Below are positions 11,119-19,288 of a DNA stretch of 64,000 bases, one piece after another; position 1 is the stretch's first letter; each line of letters begins with the position of its first letter. The stretch spans positions 1,302,001 through 1,366,000 of the forward strand of contig NZ_CP013386.1 of assembly GCF_001523745.2 (NCBI RefSeq), read 5' to 3'. This DNA comes from Burkholderia mayonis (GTDB taxonomy: Bacteria > Pseudomonadota > Gammaproteobacteria > Burkholderiales > Burkholderiaceae). The notes beneath the pieces are model-generated. The model saw only the letters and a program-made list of their open reading frames with translations. It was not told the DNA's origin and made no database searches. A program made the translations under genes and the position numbers.

Positions 11119-12543
11119 GTGACGTATCGAACCGAAGACATCGCTTTTGTACAGCCGCTGCGCGCGACCGCGTCGCAGCGTACCACCGCGCAGTACCGCG
11201 CGCTCGACGCCGCGCATCACATCCATCCGTTTTCCGACATGGGCGCGCTCAATCGCGCCGGCAGCCGCGTGATCGTGAAGGCCGAAGGCGTCTATCTGTG
11301 GGATTCCGACGGCAACAAGATCATCGACGGGATGGCCGGGCTCTGGTGCGTGAACGTCGGTTACGGCCGCAAGGAACTCGCGGACGCCGCGTATCGGCAG
11401 CTCCAGGAACTGCCGTTCTACAACACGTTCTTCAAGACGACGCACCCGCCGATCATCGAGCTGTCGGCGTTGCTCGCCGAGATCGCGCCGCCGTCGTTCA
11501 ATCACTTCTTCTATTGCAACAGCGGATCGGAAGGCAACGACACGGTGCTGCGCGTCGTCCATCAATACTGGCGCACGCAGAACCAACCGCAGAAGAAGGT
11601 CGTGATCTCGCGCAGGAACGGCTATCACGGTTCGACGATCGCGGGCGCGACGCTCGGCGGCATGGGCTACATGCACGAGCAGATGCCGTCGAAGGTCGAG
11701 CACGTCGTCCATATCGATCAGCCGTACTTCTTCGGCGAAGCGCAGGGCAATCTGACGCCGGAAGAATTCGGACTCGCCCGCGCACAACAGCTCGAAGCGA
11801 AGATTCTCGAGCTCGGCGCGGAGAACGTCGCCGCGTTCATCGGCGAGCCGTTCCAGGGCGCGGGCGGCGTGATCTTTCCGCCGTCGACATACTGGCCCGA
11901 GATCGAGCGGATCTGCCGCAAGTACGACGTGCTGCTCGTCGCCGACGAAGTGATCGGCGGGTTCGGGCGCACCGGCGAATGGTTCGCGCATCGGCACTTC
12001 GGCTTCGAGCCCGATCTGATGACGCTCGCGAAGGGGCTGACGAGCGGCTACGTGCCGATGGGCGCCGTCGCGCTGTCCGACCGGATCGCTGATGCGCTGA
12101 TCGCGCACGGCGAGTTCAATCACGGGATGACGTATTCGGGGCATCCGGTCGCGGCGGCGGTGGCGGTCGCGAATCTGAAGGTGCTGCGCGACGAGAAGAT
12201 CGTCGAGCGCGTGAAGACCGACACCGGCCCGTACTTCCAGCAGCGGCTGCGCGAGACGTTCGCCGATCATCCGATCGTCGGCGAGATCGCGGGCGCGGGG
12301 CTCGTCGCGGGCCTTCAGCTCGCGCGCGAACCCGGCGCGCGCAAGCGCTTCGAGAACGGCGGCGAGGTCGGCACGATCTGCCGCGACTACTGCTTCAACG
12401 GCAACCTGGTGATGCGCGCGACAGGCGACCGGATGCTGCTGTCGCCGCCGCTCGTGATCTCGAAAGCGGAGATCGACGAGATCGTCGAGAAGGCGAAGCG
12501 GGCGATCGATGCGACGGCGAAGCAACTGGGCATGGCGTCGTAG
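11119..12543 (+). CDS. spuC: class III aminotransferase, putrescine/polyamine-pyruvate type (SpuC-like)
   Basis: A pyridoxal-phosphate aminotransferase of 474 residues. SpuC-type enzymes move the amino group of putrescine or related amines to pyruvate. The cofactor lysine is Lys305 in LAKGLTSGYVPMGA; VADEVIGGFGRTG carries the aspartate that contacts the pyridine nitrogen, and HPFSDMGALN is a family N-terminal feature. The start is GTG at 11119, chosen because AGGAG lies 7 bases upstream. It is the last gene of the set, and a terminator-like stem follows at 12779. No dehydrogenase or oxidase partner is encoded nearby. Confidence 0.88.
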   Translation: MTYRTEDIAFVQPLRATASQRTTAQYRALDAAHHIHPFSDMGALNRAGSRVIVKAEGVYLWDSDGNKIIDGMAGLWCVNVGYGRKELADAAYRQLQELPFYNTFFKTTHPPIIELSALLAEIAPPSFNHFFYCNSGSEGNDTVLRVVHQYWRTQNQPQKKVVISRRNGYHGSTIAGATLGGMGYMHEQMPSKVEHVVHIDQPYFFGEAQGNLTPEEFGLARAQQLEAKILELGAENVAAFIGEPFQGAGGVIFPPSTYWPEIERICRKYDVLLVADEVIGGFGRTGEWFAHRHFGFEPDLMTLAKGLTSGYVPMGAVALSDRIADALIAHGEFNHGMTYSGHPVAAAVAVANLKVLRDEKIVERVKTDTGPYFQQRLRETFADHPIVGEIAGAGLVAGLQLAREPGARKRFENGGEVGTICRDYCFNGNLVMRATGDRMLLSPPLVISKAEIDEIVEKAKRAIDATAKQLGMAS

Positions 12544-12957
12544 CTCAGGGCCGGCGGCACGGAGCGCGCCGAGCGGCGACTGCTTCGGATGGAATGCGTT
12601 TCGGGTGCAACGCTCCACCTTCATTCGTTTGCCGCGCGATTACGAACAGACGATCCGCGCCCGCCGCCATACCGCTTGCGAACGCAATCCCGAGCAGCGT
12701 TCCTGCGCGGCGGCAAGCGGAAAAGAGGGGGCGTCGCGATCGCGCGGAGCCGATCCGCTGCTCGATCGCGATTCGCGCAAAGCGCCGGCTCGACGGGCCG
12801 GCGCTTTCCGCTTCGAGTCGAGACTGCCGCATTCCACGATCATGGCCGCGTACTGCGCGCTACGCACGTCGAGCATCCCGGAGAGAACAAGCTCTCCGGC
12901 CTTCAAGTGCGCGCGGGAACCACTCGTGCGCGCTCAGTTTCCGCGCGCTTTCCTTGC
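12544..12957 (+). other. intergenic stretch after spuC
   Basis: No gene is supported. It contains the terminator-like stem at 12779-12807 and a small GGAGAG/CTCTCC stem near 12880. Its right end borders the recombinase remnant, so the junction between core chromosome and the inserted segment lies near here. Confidence 0.5.
12779..12807 (+). terminator. strong GC stem, likely terminator of the polyamine genes
   Basis: Eleven-base perfect arms AAAGCGCCGGC / GCCGGCGCTTT around a 7-base loop, 236 bases after the spuC stop. The A and T runs at the arm ends would let it act in either direction. Confidence 0.7.
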
Positions 12958-13278
12958 ATGAGGACGCGTGTTAGCCCGTATTGCTTCAGGCATCAGCATG
13001 CATGGGATCTCAAGTGCGATCCCACCGTGTCACTCGAGGACGCGGCCAAGGCAATGGGCCACTTATCCGATTACTCGACTGGCAAGTACGGTCATGGGAT
13101 ACACGGAAGAAAGGGCAGCGGGGTGAAAGCGTTGATCGTTGAAATTTGCGGCCGGTCCGCCATTCACCGAAGGTTGATCGACTCGCTCGCTTCAAGATCG
13201 CGAGTGCGAAGCGGCGCGACCACAAACCAAGTTGATCGCCATATGTCGGTGGCTGCCAATGCGTCGTTCATGCGTTAA
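12958..13278 (+). pseudogene. C-terminal remnant of a tyrosine recombinase (integrase)
   Basis: Only the catalytic C-terminus is recognisable. VSPYCFRHQHA resembles the recombinase box II, with its Arg and following His. MGHLSDYSTGKYGH matches the LGH...TT..Y box carrying the nucleophilic tyrosine. The rest of a normal 300-400 residue integrase is absent: upstream codons in the same frame are GC-rich and unlike an integrase, and recognisable similarity ends near 13125. This looks like the leftover of an integrated element whose other end may be near the tRNA-Val gene at 16.3 kb. It is not expected to be active. Confidence 0.65.
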
Positions 13279-13534
13279 AGGTACGTCGTTTTCGATGCAT
13301 TCGCGGGCGCGACCAAATAACCTCGGTTAACTTTTCCCAAGAACATTCCTTCCGCACCACGATGTCCAGTATCTGCTCCGCCACTCGTCAACCTGATAAC
13401 ATTCCTGGCTATGACCTATGTCAGAAGTAATCGTTTCTGTAAACGCGCGAATTCATGTAGACCAAAGACGCTGGATAATTTTCGTCAAAGCTTGCGATAA
13501 ATTCATTGGCTTTAAATTGGGGGCACATATAAAA

Positions 13535-14188
13535 ATGGCAAAAATTAGATTGCACAATCAGGTATGTGCGTTTATTGATGTGCTCGGAGGAGCCAATCTG
13601 TTTAGAGGAAAAGAAAGGGGGCGAGCTGCGGATTTTTTCGCCTGCTTGGAGGAGTTTGAGCGTCGAATGAATGGATGGTCATCTCATTTTCCAGAGAAAC
13701 GCCAAACACGCGCTCTCGTTAAAACCTTCAGCGACAATATCTTCGCAGCGTTTCCTTTGGGCTCGCATCCTACGATGGGCGATGAACAGGTTGTTGCACT
13801 GTTCCTAGATGAACTCACGGCACAGATACATGAACTAACACTTTTCGCCGGGTTTCCAGTGCGCGGTGCAGTGACAGCAGGGCCGTTGATGTTCTCTGAC
13901 AGGTTTCTTTTTGGCCCCGCGCTGGTTGAGGCGGTTGAGCTGGAAAAAGTCGCGCTTTTTCCAAGAGTACTTTTGAGTCAGTCCGTTCTCCGATACATAA
14001 AGCCAGAAGGCCGCTATAGTTCTCTTGCATTACGGGACGCTGATGGGCGCGTTTTCCTTGACTATCTAGGGAGGAAAATATTCCTCGAATCGAAACTGAA
14101 ATGGCATCGGAAATTTGTTCAGGGCGGGTTGACCGAAAACGTATCAAGGGTTCGCGAGCGTCAGAAATACGAATGGCTCGCTCGGTAG
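13535..14188 (+). pseudogene. uncharacterised nucleotide-cyclase-like protein, 5' part, interrupted by an IS element
   Basis: The protein is of a hypothetical type with a class III nucleotide-cyclase-like pattern. From ATG 13535 it shows CAFIDVLGGANLF (possible metal-binding Asp), LVKTFSDNIFAAF (second acidic motif) and FPVRGAVTAGPL. FLFGPALVEAVELEKVALFPRV follows. The frame also opens at 13418, but 13535 begins just before the conserved core and has GGGGG 12 bases upstream. The DNA is clearly AT-richer than its neighbours. The stop TAG is made by the target sequence plus the first base of the IS at 14188. Removing the IS restores the frame into 15677-15788. Biochemical function is unknown; the cyclase likeness is my motif reading and needs a structure search. 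Confidence 0.6.
14182..14187 (+). repeat. 6 bp target duplication TCGGTA, left copy
   Basis: TCGGTA flanks the element at 14182-14187 and again at 15671-15676, directly outside the inverted repeats. It marks the insertion point and is shared coding sequence of the interrupted gene. Confidence 0.75.
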
Positions 14189-14203
14189 TCGAACCTGAAC
14201 AAT
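14188..14203 (+). repeat. left terminal inverted repeat of the IS
   Basis: GTCGAACCTGAACAAT. It matches the complement of 15655-15670 at 14 of 16 positions, with a 10-base perfect core CCTGAACAAT. Confidence 0.8.
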
Positions 14204-14279
14204 CCTGGACGGCTTATACGGAAAGGCGGTGAGGCCGAAACGGTGTTGTTGGATTTGCAGGAAGCAGGCATATTGACGC

Positions 14280-15632
14280 GTGAATCCTGCAAATCCTGAC
14301 GAGGTGTGGATGGGTCCGAAGTTGCCGGTGACAGAGGGAGATTTCTTCCGCCAACCGCTGCGCGAGCAGATCAATCTGAAGCATCCGTTGATTCGCCTGG
14401 CCGATCTGATCGACTGGGCTCGGTTGAGCACGACGATGAGTGCGAGTTTCGCATCGTCTCGTGGCCGACCGGCAACGTCGCCGCGTTTGATCGCAGGGCT
14501 GCTGTACTTGCAGCACGCGTTCGACCTGTCGGATGAAGAGGTCGTCTGGCAATGGCTGGAGAACCCGTACTGGCAAGTGTTCACCGGCGAGACGTACTTG
14601 CAGACGAAACCGCCGATCGATCCGTCGAGCCTGACGCGCTGGCGTAAGCGCCTGGGCGAAGCCGGCGTTGAAGAACTGTTGGCTGAGACGATCGAAGCGG
14701 CCAAACGCGCAAAGGTCATCAAGACGACGAGCCTGAAGCGGGTGATTGTCGATACGACGGTGATGGAAAAGGCGATTGCGCATCCCACCGATTCGCGCCT
14801 GCTCGAACGTTGCCGGGAACATCTGGTGAAGGCCGCCGCCCAGCACGGGCTGAAGCTGCGGCAGAACTACAACCGCGAAGCGCCGCGTCTGGCGGGCCAG
14901 ATCGGGCGCTATGCGCATGCGAAGCAGTACAAGCGGATGAAGAAGGCGCTGCGCACTTTGCGTTCACGAGTGGGGCGCGTGATGCGTGACGTGGAGCGGC
15001 AACTGGAAGGCGTTGTTCAGCAAAGTCGCGCGGAGTTGGAAGACTTGATCAGCCGCACGAAGCGGATTCTCACGCAGAAGCAGAAGGACAAAAACAAGCT
15101 GTATGCGCTGCACGCGCCGGAAGTGGAGTGCCTGGCGAAAGGCAAAGCGCGCAAGCCGTACGAATTTGGCGTGAAGGTGTCGATCACCACGACGCACAAG
15201 GAAGGTCTGGTAGTCGGAGCTCGTTCAATGCCGGGCAATCCATACGACGGGCACACGTTGGCCGAAGCGTTAGAACAAGCGGCGATCCTGAGCGATGTGC
15301 AGCCGGAGATCGCCGTCGTCGACCGCGGCTACAAGGGCGTCGCCGTCGATGGTGTGAAGGTCTATCACCCAGGTTTGCGACGCGGTATCACACGCGGCCT
15401 GCGAGCAATGATCCGGCGTCGCAGCGCAATCGAACCGGCCATCGGGCACATGAAGGCCGACGGCAAGCTCGATCGAAATTGGCTCAAGGGTTCGTTGGGC
15501 GATGCGATTCATGCGGTGCTGTGCGGCGCTGGCCACAACCTGCGGATGATCCTGCGCAACCTGCGGCTTTTTTACGCCCTGATTCTCGTCGCTTTGCTCA
15601 GCTTCCGAGCCGCTGCGCCGTCGGCGGCGTAG
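14280..15632 (+). CDS. IS5-type DDE transposase
   Basis: A 450-residue transposase. Catalytic candidates are Asp158 (VIVDTTV), Asp348 (AVVDRGYKG) and Glu385 (RRSAIEPAIGHMK), with the IS5-like Y-x2-R-x3-E context. The N-terminus has the LADLIDWARL and SPRLIAGLLYLQHAFDLSDEEV pattern of the transposase N-terminal domain. Between the first and second aspartates sits a lysine/arginine-rich, probably helical stretch (about residues 205-265). GTG 14280 is used, with AGGAAG upstream; ATG 14310 is an alternative. No frameshift is seen, so it is probably functional. Confidence 0.88.
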   Translation: MNPANPDEVWMGPKLPVTEGDFFRQPLREQINLKHPLIRLADLIDWARLSTTMSASFASSRGRPATSPRLIAGLLYLQHAFDLSDEEVVWQWLENPYWQVFTGETYLQTKPPIDPSSLTRWRKRLGEAGVEELLAETIEAAKRAKVIKTTSLKRVIVDTTVMEKAIAHPTDSRLLERCREHLVKAAAQHGLKLRQNYNREAPRLAGQIGRYAHAKQYKRMKKALRTLRSRVGRVMRDVERQLEGVVQQSRAELEDLISRTKRILTQKQKDKNKLYALHAPEVECLAKGKARKPYEFGVKVSITTTHKEGLVVGARSMPGNPYDGHTLAEALEQAAILSDVQPEIAVVDRGYKGVAVDGVKVYHPGLRRGITRGLRAMIRRRSAIEPAIGHMKADGKLDRNWLKGSLGDAIHAVLCGAGHNLRMILRNLRLFYALILVALLSFRAAAPSAA

Positions 15633-15654
15633 CTTCATCTGCGCGACAAAACGA

Positions 15655-15670
15655 ATTGTTCAGGGCCGAC
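15655..15670 (+). repeat. right terminal inverted repeat of the IS
   Basis: ATTGTTCAGGGCCGAC, the partner of 14188-14203. The second TCGGTA target copy starts at the next base. Confidence 0.8.
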
Positions 15671-15765
15671 TCGGTACCATAACTTTCACGCAATGAAGAA
15701 TGGCATGACGGATCAGTTAATTCATATCGATCTCGCTACAGCGTTCGCTCCCCTGGACAACAACT

Positions 15766-15788
<23 letters not shown>
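15671..15788 (+). pseudogene. 3' part of the interrupted cyclase-like gene
   Basis: After one TCGGTA copy is removed, the frame continues from Arg into YHNFHAMKNGMTDQLIHID and on to a TGA at 15786-15788. The restored product would be about 254 residues from ATG 13535. The last ~7 codons overlap the IS21-type terminus that begins near 15766, so the original C-terminus may also have been replaced. Confidence 0.6.
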
Positions 15789-16195
<407 letters not shown>

Positions 16196-16234
16196 TTAGC
16201 GAGCATTTCGTCAAGTGCAAGCCCGGAAAGCAAG

Positions 16235-16258
16235 AAGGGCCGGCGATTGCCGGCCCTT
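16235..16258. terminator. bidirectional stem next to tRNA-Val
   Basis: Ten-base perfect arms AAGGGCCGGC / GCCGGCCCTT with a GATT loop, 8 bases beyond the tRNA 3' end on the - strand. Probable terminator of the tRNA transcript. Confidence 0.75.
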
Positions 16259-16266
16259 CAGATCTT

Positions 16267-16341
16267 TGGTGGGCGGTACTGGGATCGAACCAGTGACCCC
16301 TGCCGTGTGAAGGCAGTGCTCTACCGCTGAGCTAACCGCCC
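16267..16341 (-). tRNA. tRNA-Val, anticodon CAC
   Basis: On the - strand it folds as a standard cloverleaf: acceptor GGGCGGT/ACCGCCC, anticodon stem CTGCC/GGCAG with loop TTCACAC, T loop GGTTCGATCCC, and an encoded CCA. The CAC anticodon reads GTG. Its 3' end faces the decayed insertion at 12.9-16.2 kb, the orientation commonly used by integrases. Confidence 0.97.
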
Positions 16342-16500
16342 AAAGAATTTTGAATTATGTCAGAGCTTTTTCATTCCGTAAAGCACTTTTTAAACATAAC
16401 CCACCTTGCGGGTGCGGACCGCGCATCGCCCGGCCCGGGGCGGAATTCTACAGGCAACCGGGTACTTTTATCCAGTGTTTGTTCGACACGGCGTGCGTCG

Positions 16501-17403
16501 TCACTTCGCCGCACCGCGCAGCCGCCGAATCTCGTCGTCCAGATACGTGCCGAACCGCTCGGCGACTGGCTCCCGCTCGTCCGCCCGCCGCAGCCGCAGC
16601 GTGTGCGATTCGAGCGCGCCGCCGTCGAGCGGCAAGTAGCGCAGCCGCTCGCTGCGCACCTGGCGCAGCACGCTCGGCACGAGCGCGACGCCCATCTCGA
16701 ACTCGATCATCGTCAGCACCGTCTGCCACAAGCGCGCCTCGTGCCTGATCTCCGGACTGAAGCCGGCGCTGACGCACTGCGCGATGATGAGGTCGTGGTA
16801 GTGGGGGGCCGCGTCGCGCGGAAACAGAATGAACGGCTCGTGCGCGAGCGCCGCGAGATCGACGCGCTTGCGCCGCGCAAGCCGGTGCGCGGCAGGCAGG
16901 CAGCAGAGGAACGGCTCAGAGAAGATCGTGTCGGCCGCGATCTCGGGCGGGAACGTGCCCCAGTGTGCGTAGCCGACGTCGATATGTGCGCGCAGAATCG
17001 CCTGCACCTGCTCGTGCGTGTTCATCTCCTTCAGCACGACCTCGACGTTCGGATAGTCCGTCTCGAAGCGCCGCACCGCGGACGGCAGCCCACGGTACAG
17101 CATCGAATTGACGAAGCCGATCCGCAGCCGCCCCGCGAGCCCCGACGCCGACCGAATCGTCAGACGTTGCGCCTCCTGCGCCTGCAGCAGCAGCCGGCGC
17201 GCCTCGCCGAGCAGCACTTCGCCCGCATTCGTCAGCGCGACCGACTTGCTCGTGCGCGCGAACAGCTGCACGCCGAGCTCGTTCTCGAACTTGCGGATGT
17301 CGAAGCTGAGCGCCGGCTGCGAGATGAAGAGACGTTTTGCGGCTCGGCCGAAATGCAGTTCTTCCGCGACGGCGACGAAGTAGCGCAATTGCTTCAGGTC
17401 CAT
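16501..17403 (-). CDS. LysR-family transcriptional regulator
   Basis: A 300-residue LysR regulator. The N-terminal winged helix (residues 1-60) has LKQLRYFVAVAEELHFGRAA and SQPALSFDIRKFENELG; the remainder is the effector-binding domain. It is transcribed away from the acyl-CoA dehydrogenase gene, with 109 bases between the two starts. A T-N11-A palindrome lies in that gap (17425-17443), so it probably controls the divergent operon and itself. Effector unknown. Confidence 0.93.
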   Translation of the reverse strand: MDLKQLRYFVAVAEELHFGRAAKRLFISQPALSFDIRKFENELGVQLFARTSKSVALTNAGEVLLGEARRLLLQAQEAQRLTIRSASGLAGRLRIGFVNSMLYRGLPSAVRRFETDYPNVEVVLKEMNTHEQVQAILRAHIDVGYAHWGTFPPEIAADTIFSEPFLCCLPAAHRLARRKRVDLAALAHEPFILFPRDAAPHYHDLIIAQCVSAGFSPEIRHEARLWQTVLTMIEFEMGVALVPSVLRQVRSERLRYLPLDGGALESHTLRLRRADEREPVAERFGTYLDDEIRRLRGAAK

Positions 17404-17424
17404 CTCGTCTCCGTTCGCGTCGAT

Positions 17425-17443
17425 CGATAAGCAACGCTTATCG
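17425..17443. promoter_or_regulatory. LysR-type box CGATAAG-N5-CTTATCG
   Basis: A perfect 7-base inverted repeat with 5-base spacer that contains the T-N11-A pattern of LysR sites. It sits between the divergent LysR and acyl-CoA dehydrogenase starts, 21 bases from the regulator start. Confidence 0.7.
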
Positions 17444-17512
17444 TACTGGATAAATCCTGTATTGGACGGCTATCGACCGGAGTTCTACGCTCGTCGGACC
17501 AGGAGACAAGCG

Positions 17513-19288
17513 ATGAACATGATGAAAGAAGCCGTCGAAGCGAACGCGCCCGCGGCGGGCGCCGCCAACATCCCCGACTCGCGGGGCCTCAATTTTTTTA
17601 CGAGCGATCCCGATTGCGCGGCGTTGCTGCGGTTGCATCTCGGCGACGCGCGCTATCGCGCGCTCGAACCCGAATTGCGCACGCTCGGCTTGCGCGCGTC
17701 CGACGAGCTCGACCGCCTCGCGTCGCGCGCCGACAAGCATCCGCCCGTGCTCCATCCGCGCACCCGTCGCGGCGAGCCGCTCGAATCGATCGACAAGCAT
17801 CCGGACTACGTCGCGCTCGAGCGCGTCGCGTATTCGGAGCTCGGCCTCGCGGCGATGAGCCATCGCAGCGAGGCGCCGCCGCCGCTCGTCAAGTATGCGT
17901 TGACGTTCTTGTTCGTCCAGGCCGAGTTCGGCCTCTGCTGTCCCGTCAGCATGACCGATTCGTTGACGCGCACGCTGCGCCGCTTCGGCTCGCGCGAGCT
18001 CGTCGAGCGTTTCCTGCCGCGGCTCGCGTCGCGCGATTTCGACGTGCTGTACCAGGGCGCGATGTTCATGACCGAGCAGGCGGCGGGCTCCGACGTCGGC
18101 CGGATCGCGACGCGAGCGGTGCGCGAGACGGCCGCCGACGGCGCGGCGACGTGGCGTCTGTACGGCGACAAATGGTTCTGCTCGAACGCGGATGCCGATC
18201 TCGCGATGGTGCTCGCGCGGCCCGAAGGCGCGCCCGACGGTGTCAGGGGCCTCGCGTTGTTCCTGTTGCCGAAGACGCTCACCGATGGCTCGCGTAATCG
18301 CTACCGGATCGTGCGTCTGAAGGACAAGCTCGGCAGCCGCTCGATGGCGAGCGGCGAGATTACGCTCGACGGCGCCGAAGCCTATCTGATCGGCGAGATC
18401 GGGCGCGGTTTCCATCAGATGGCGGACATGATCAACATGTCGCGGCTGTCGAACGGCGTGCGCGCGGCGGGGCTGATGCGCCGCGCGACGACGGAGGCGC
18501 TGCACGTCGCGCGCCATCGCGAAGCGTTCGGCCGCAAGCTGATCGACATGCCGCTGATGCGGCGTCAGCTCGTCAAGATGCTCGTGCCGACCGAGCAGGC
18601 GAGGTCGCTTTTCATGCAGATCGCGCTGTTGCTCGCGAAGGCCGATACGGGCGACGGGCAGGCGGCCGGCTGCGTGCGCATCCTGACGCCGCTCATCAAG
18701 TTCCGCGCGTGCCGCGATGCGCGCCGCGTCGCCGGCGACGCGATGGAGGTGCGCGGCGGCACGGGCTACATCGAGGAGTGGAGCGACGCGCGTGTGTTGC
18801 GCGACGCGCATCTCGGTTCGATCTGGGAGGGCACGAGCAACATCGTCGCGCTCGACGTCGCGCGGGCGGTCAAGCGCGAAGGCGCGCTCGCGCCGCTGCG
18901 TGCGTTCCTGCTCGACTTGCTCGATGCGGCGCGGCTGCCCGGCGCGAGTGTTGCGCGTCTGCGCGACGCGCTCGATCGCGCGAGCGATGCGATCGAGCGC
19001 GTCGCGCAAGCGGGCGACGACGCGCTCGTGCGGCAGGCGGCGTCCGCGCTCTATCACGCGACGACCGCGATCCTGCTCGCGAGCGAAGGGATGTGGCTTG
19101 CCCCCGATTATCGGCGGCTCGCGCTCGCGCATCTCGTGCTGCGCTACAAGCTGTCGCCGGTCGATCCGCTTGCACCTTCGCGTGCCGATGTCGACGCCGA
19201 TGCGTTTGCGGCCCTGCTGCACGATCGGCCGGTCGCGCTCGACGACGCGCTGAGGCTGCTCGACGAAGCGTCGGGAGACGTGGCATGA
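17513..19288 (+). CDS. acyl-CoA dehydrogenase family protein (AidB-like)
   Basis: A flavoprotein of 591 residues, longer than the common ~380 and closer to the AidB-like branch. It contains MFMTEQAAGSDVG (flavin-binding motif), WFCSNADAD, RLKDKLGSRSMASGE and EVRGGTGYIEEWSDARV with the acidic residue region, then GSIWEGTSNIVALDV. The ATG at 17513 has GGAGA 8 bases upstream; the frame opens at 17462 but without a ribosome site. It overlaps the CoA-transferase start by 4 bases (ATGA), indicating coupled translation. Substrate is unknown; with the CoA-transferase it suggests activation and oxidation of an organic acid. Confidence 0.88.
   Translation: MNMMKEAVEANAPAAGAANIPDSRGLNFFTSDPDCAALLRLHLGDARYRALEPELRTLGLRASDELDRLASRADKHPPVLHPRTRRGEPLESIDKHPDYVALERVAYSELGLAAMSHRSEAPPPLVKYALTFLFVQAEFGLCCPVSMTDSLTRTLRRFGSRELVERFLPRLASRDFDVLYQGAMFMTEQAAGSDVGRIATRAVRETAADGAATWRLYGDKWFCSNADADLAMVLARPEGAPDGVRGLALFLLPKTLTDGSRNRYRIVRLKDKLGSRSMASGEITLDGAEAYLIGEIGRGFHQMADMINMSRLSNGVRAAGLMRRATTEALHVARHREAFGRKLIDMPLMRRQLVKMLVPTEQARSLFMQIALLLAKADTGDGQAAGCVRILTPLIKFRACRDARRVAGDAMEVRGGTGYIEEWSDARVLRDAHLGSIWEGTSNIVALDVARAVKREGALAPLRAFLLDLLDAARLPGASVARLRDALDRASDAIERVAQAGDDALVRQAASALYHATTAILLASEGMWLAPDYRRLALAHLVLRYKLSPVDPLAPSRADVDADAFAALLHDRPVALDDALRLLDEASGDVA

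Larger units (their letters stand above)
14188..15670 (+). mobile_element. IS5-type insertion sequence, 1483 bp
   Basis: A complete-looking insertion sequence with 16 bp terminal inverted repeats (GTCGaaCCTGAACAAT on the left, its complement with 2 mismatches on the right), a 6 bp target duplication and one DDE transposase filling most of the length. The intact ends, duplication and transposase indicate a recent, possibly still mobile copy. It has inserted into the cyclase-like gene. I assign IS5-type from the transposase pattern; the exact ISfinder group is not determined. Confidence 0.82.

Noticed and set aside
12589..13278. 229-residue open frame after spuC as an intact gene
   Set aside because: Only the part from about 12958 resembles a recombinase. 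The upstream part crosses a terminator and is GC-rich shadow sequence.
13352..13396. Second integrase fragment (HHDVQYLLRHSST)
   Set aside because: Only about 13 residues vaguely resemble a recombinase box. Too short to support.
13418..13534. Longer N-terminus for the cyclase-like protein starting at 13418
   Set aside because: The extra 39 residues precede the conserved core, and no ribosome site was seen before 13418. Kept only as an alternative.
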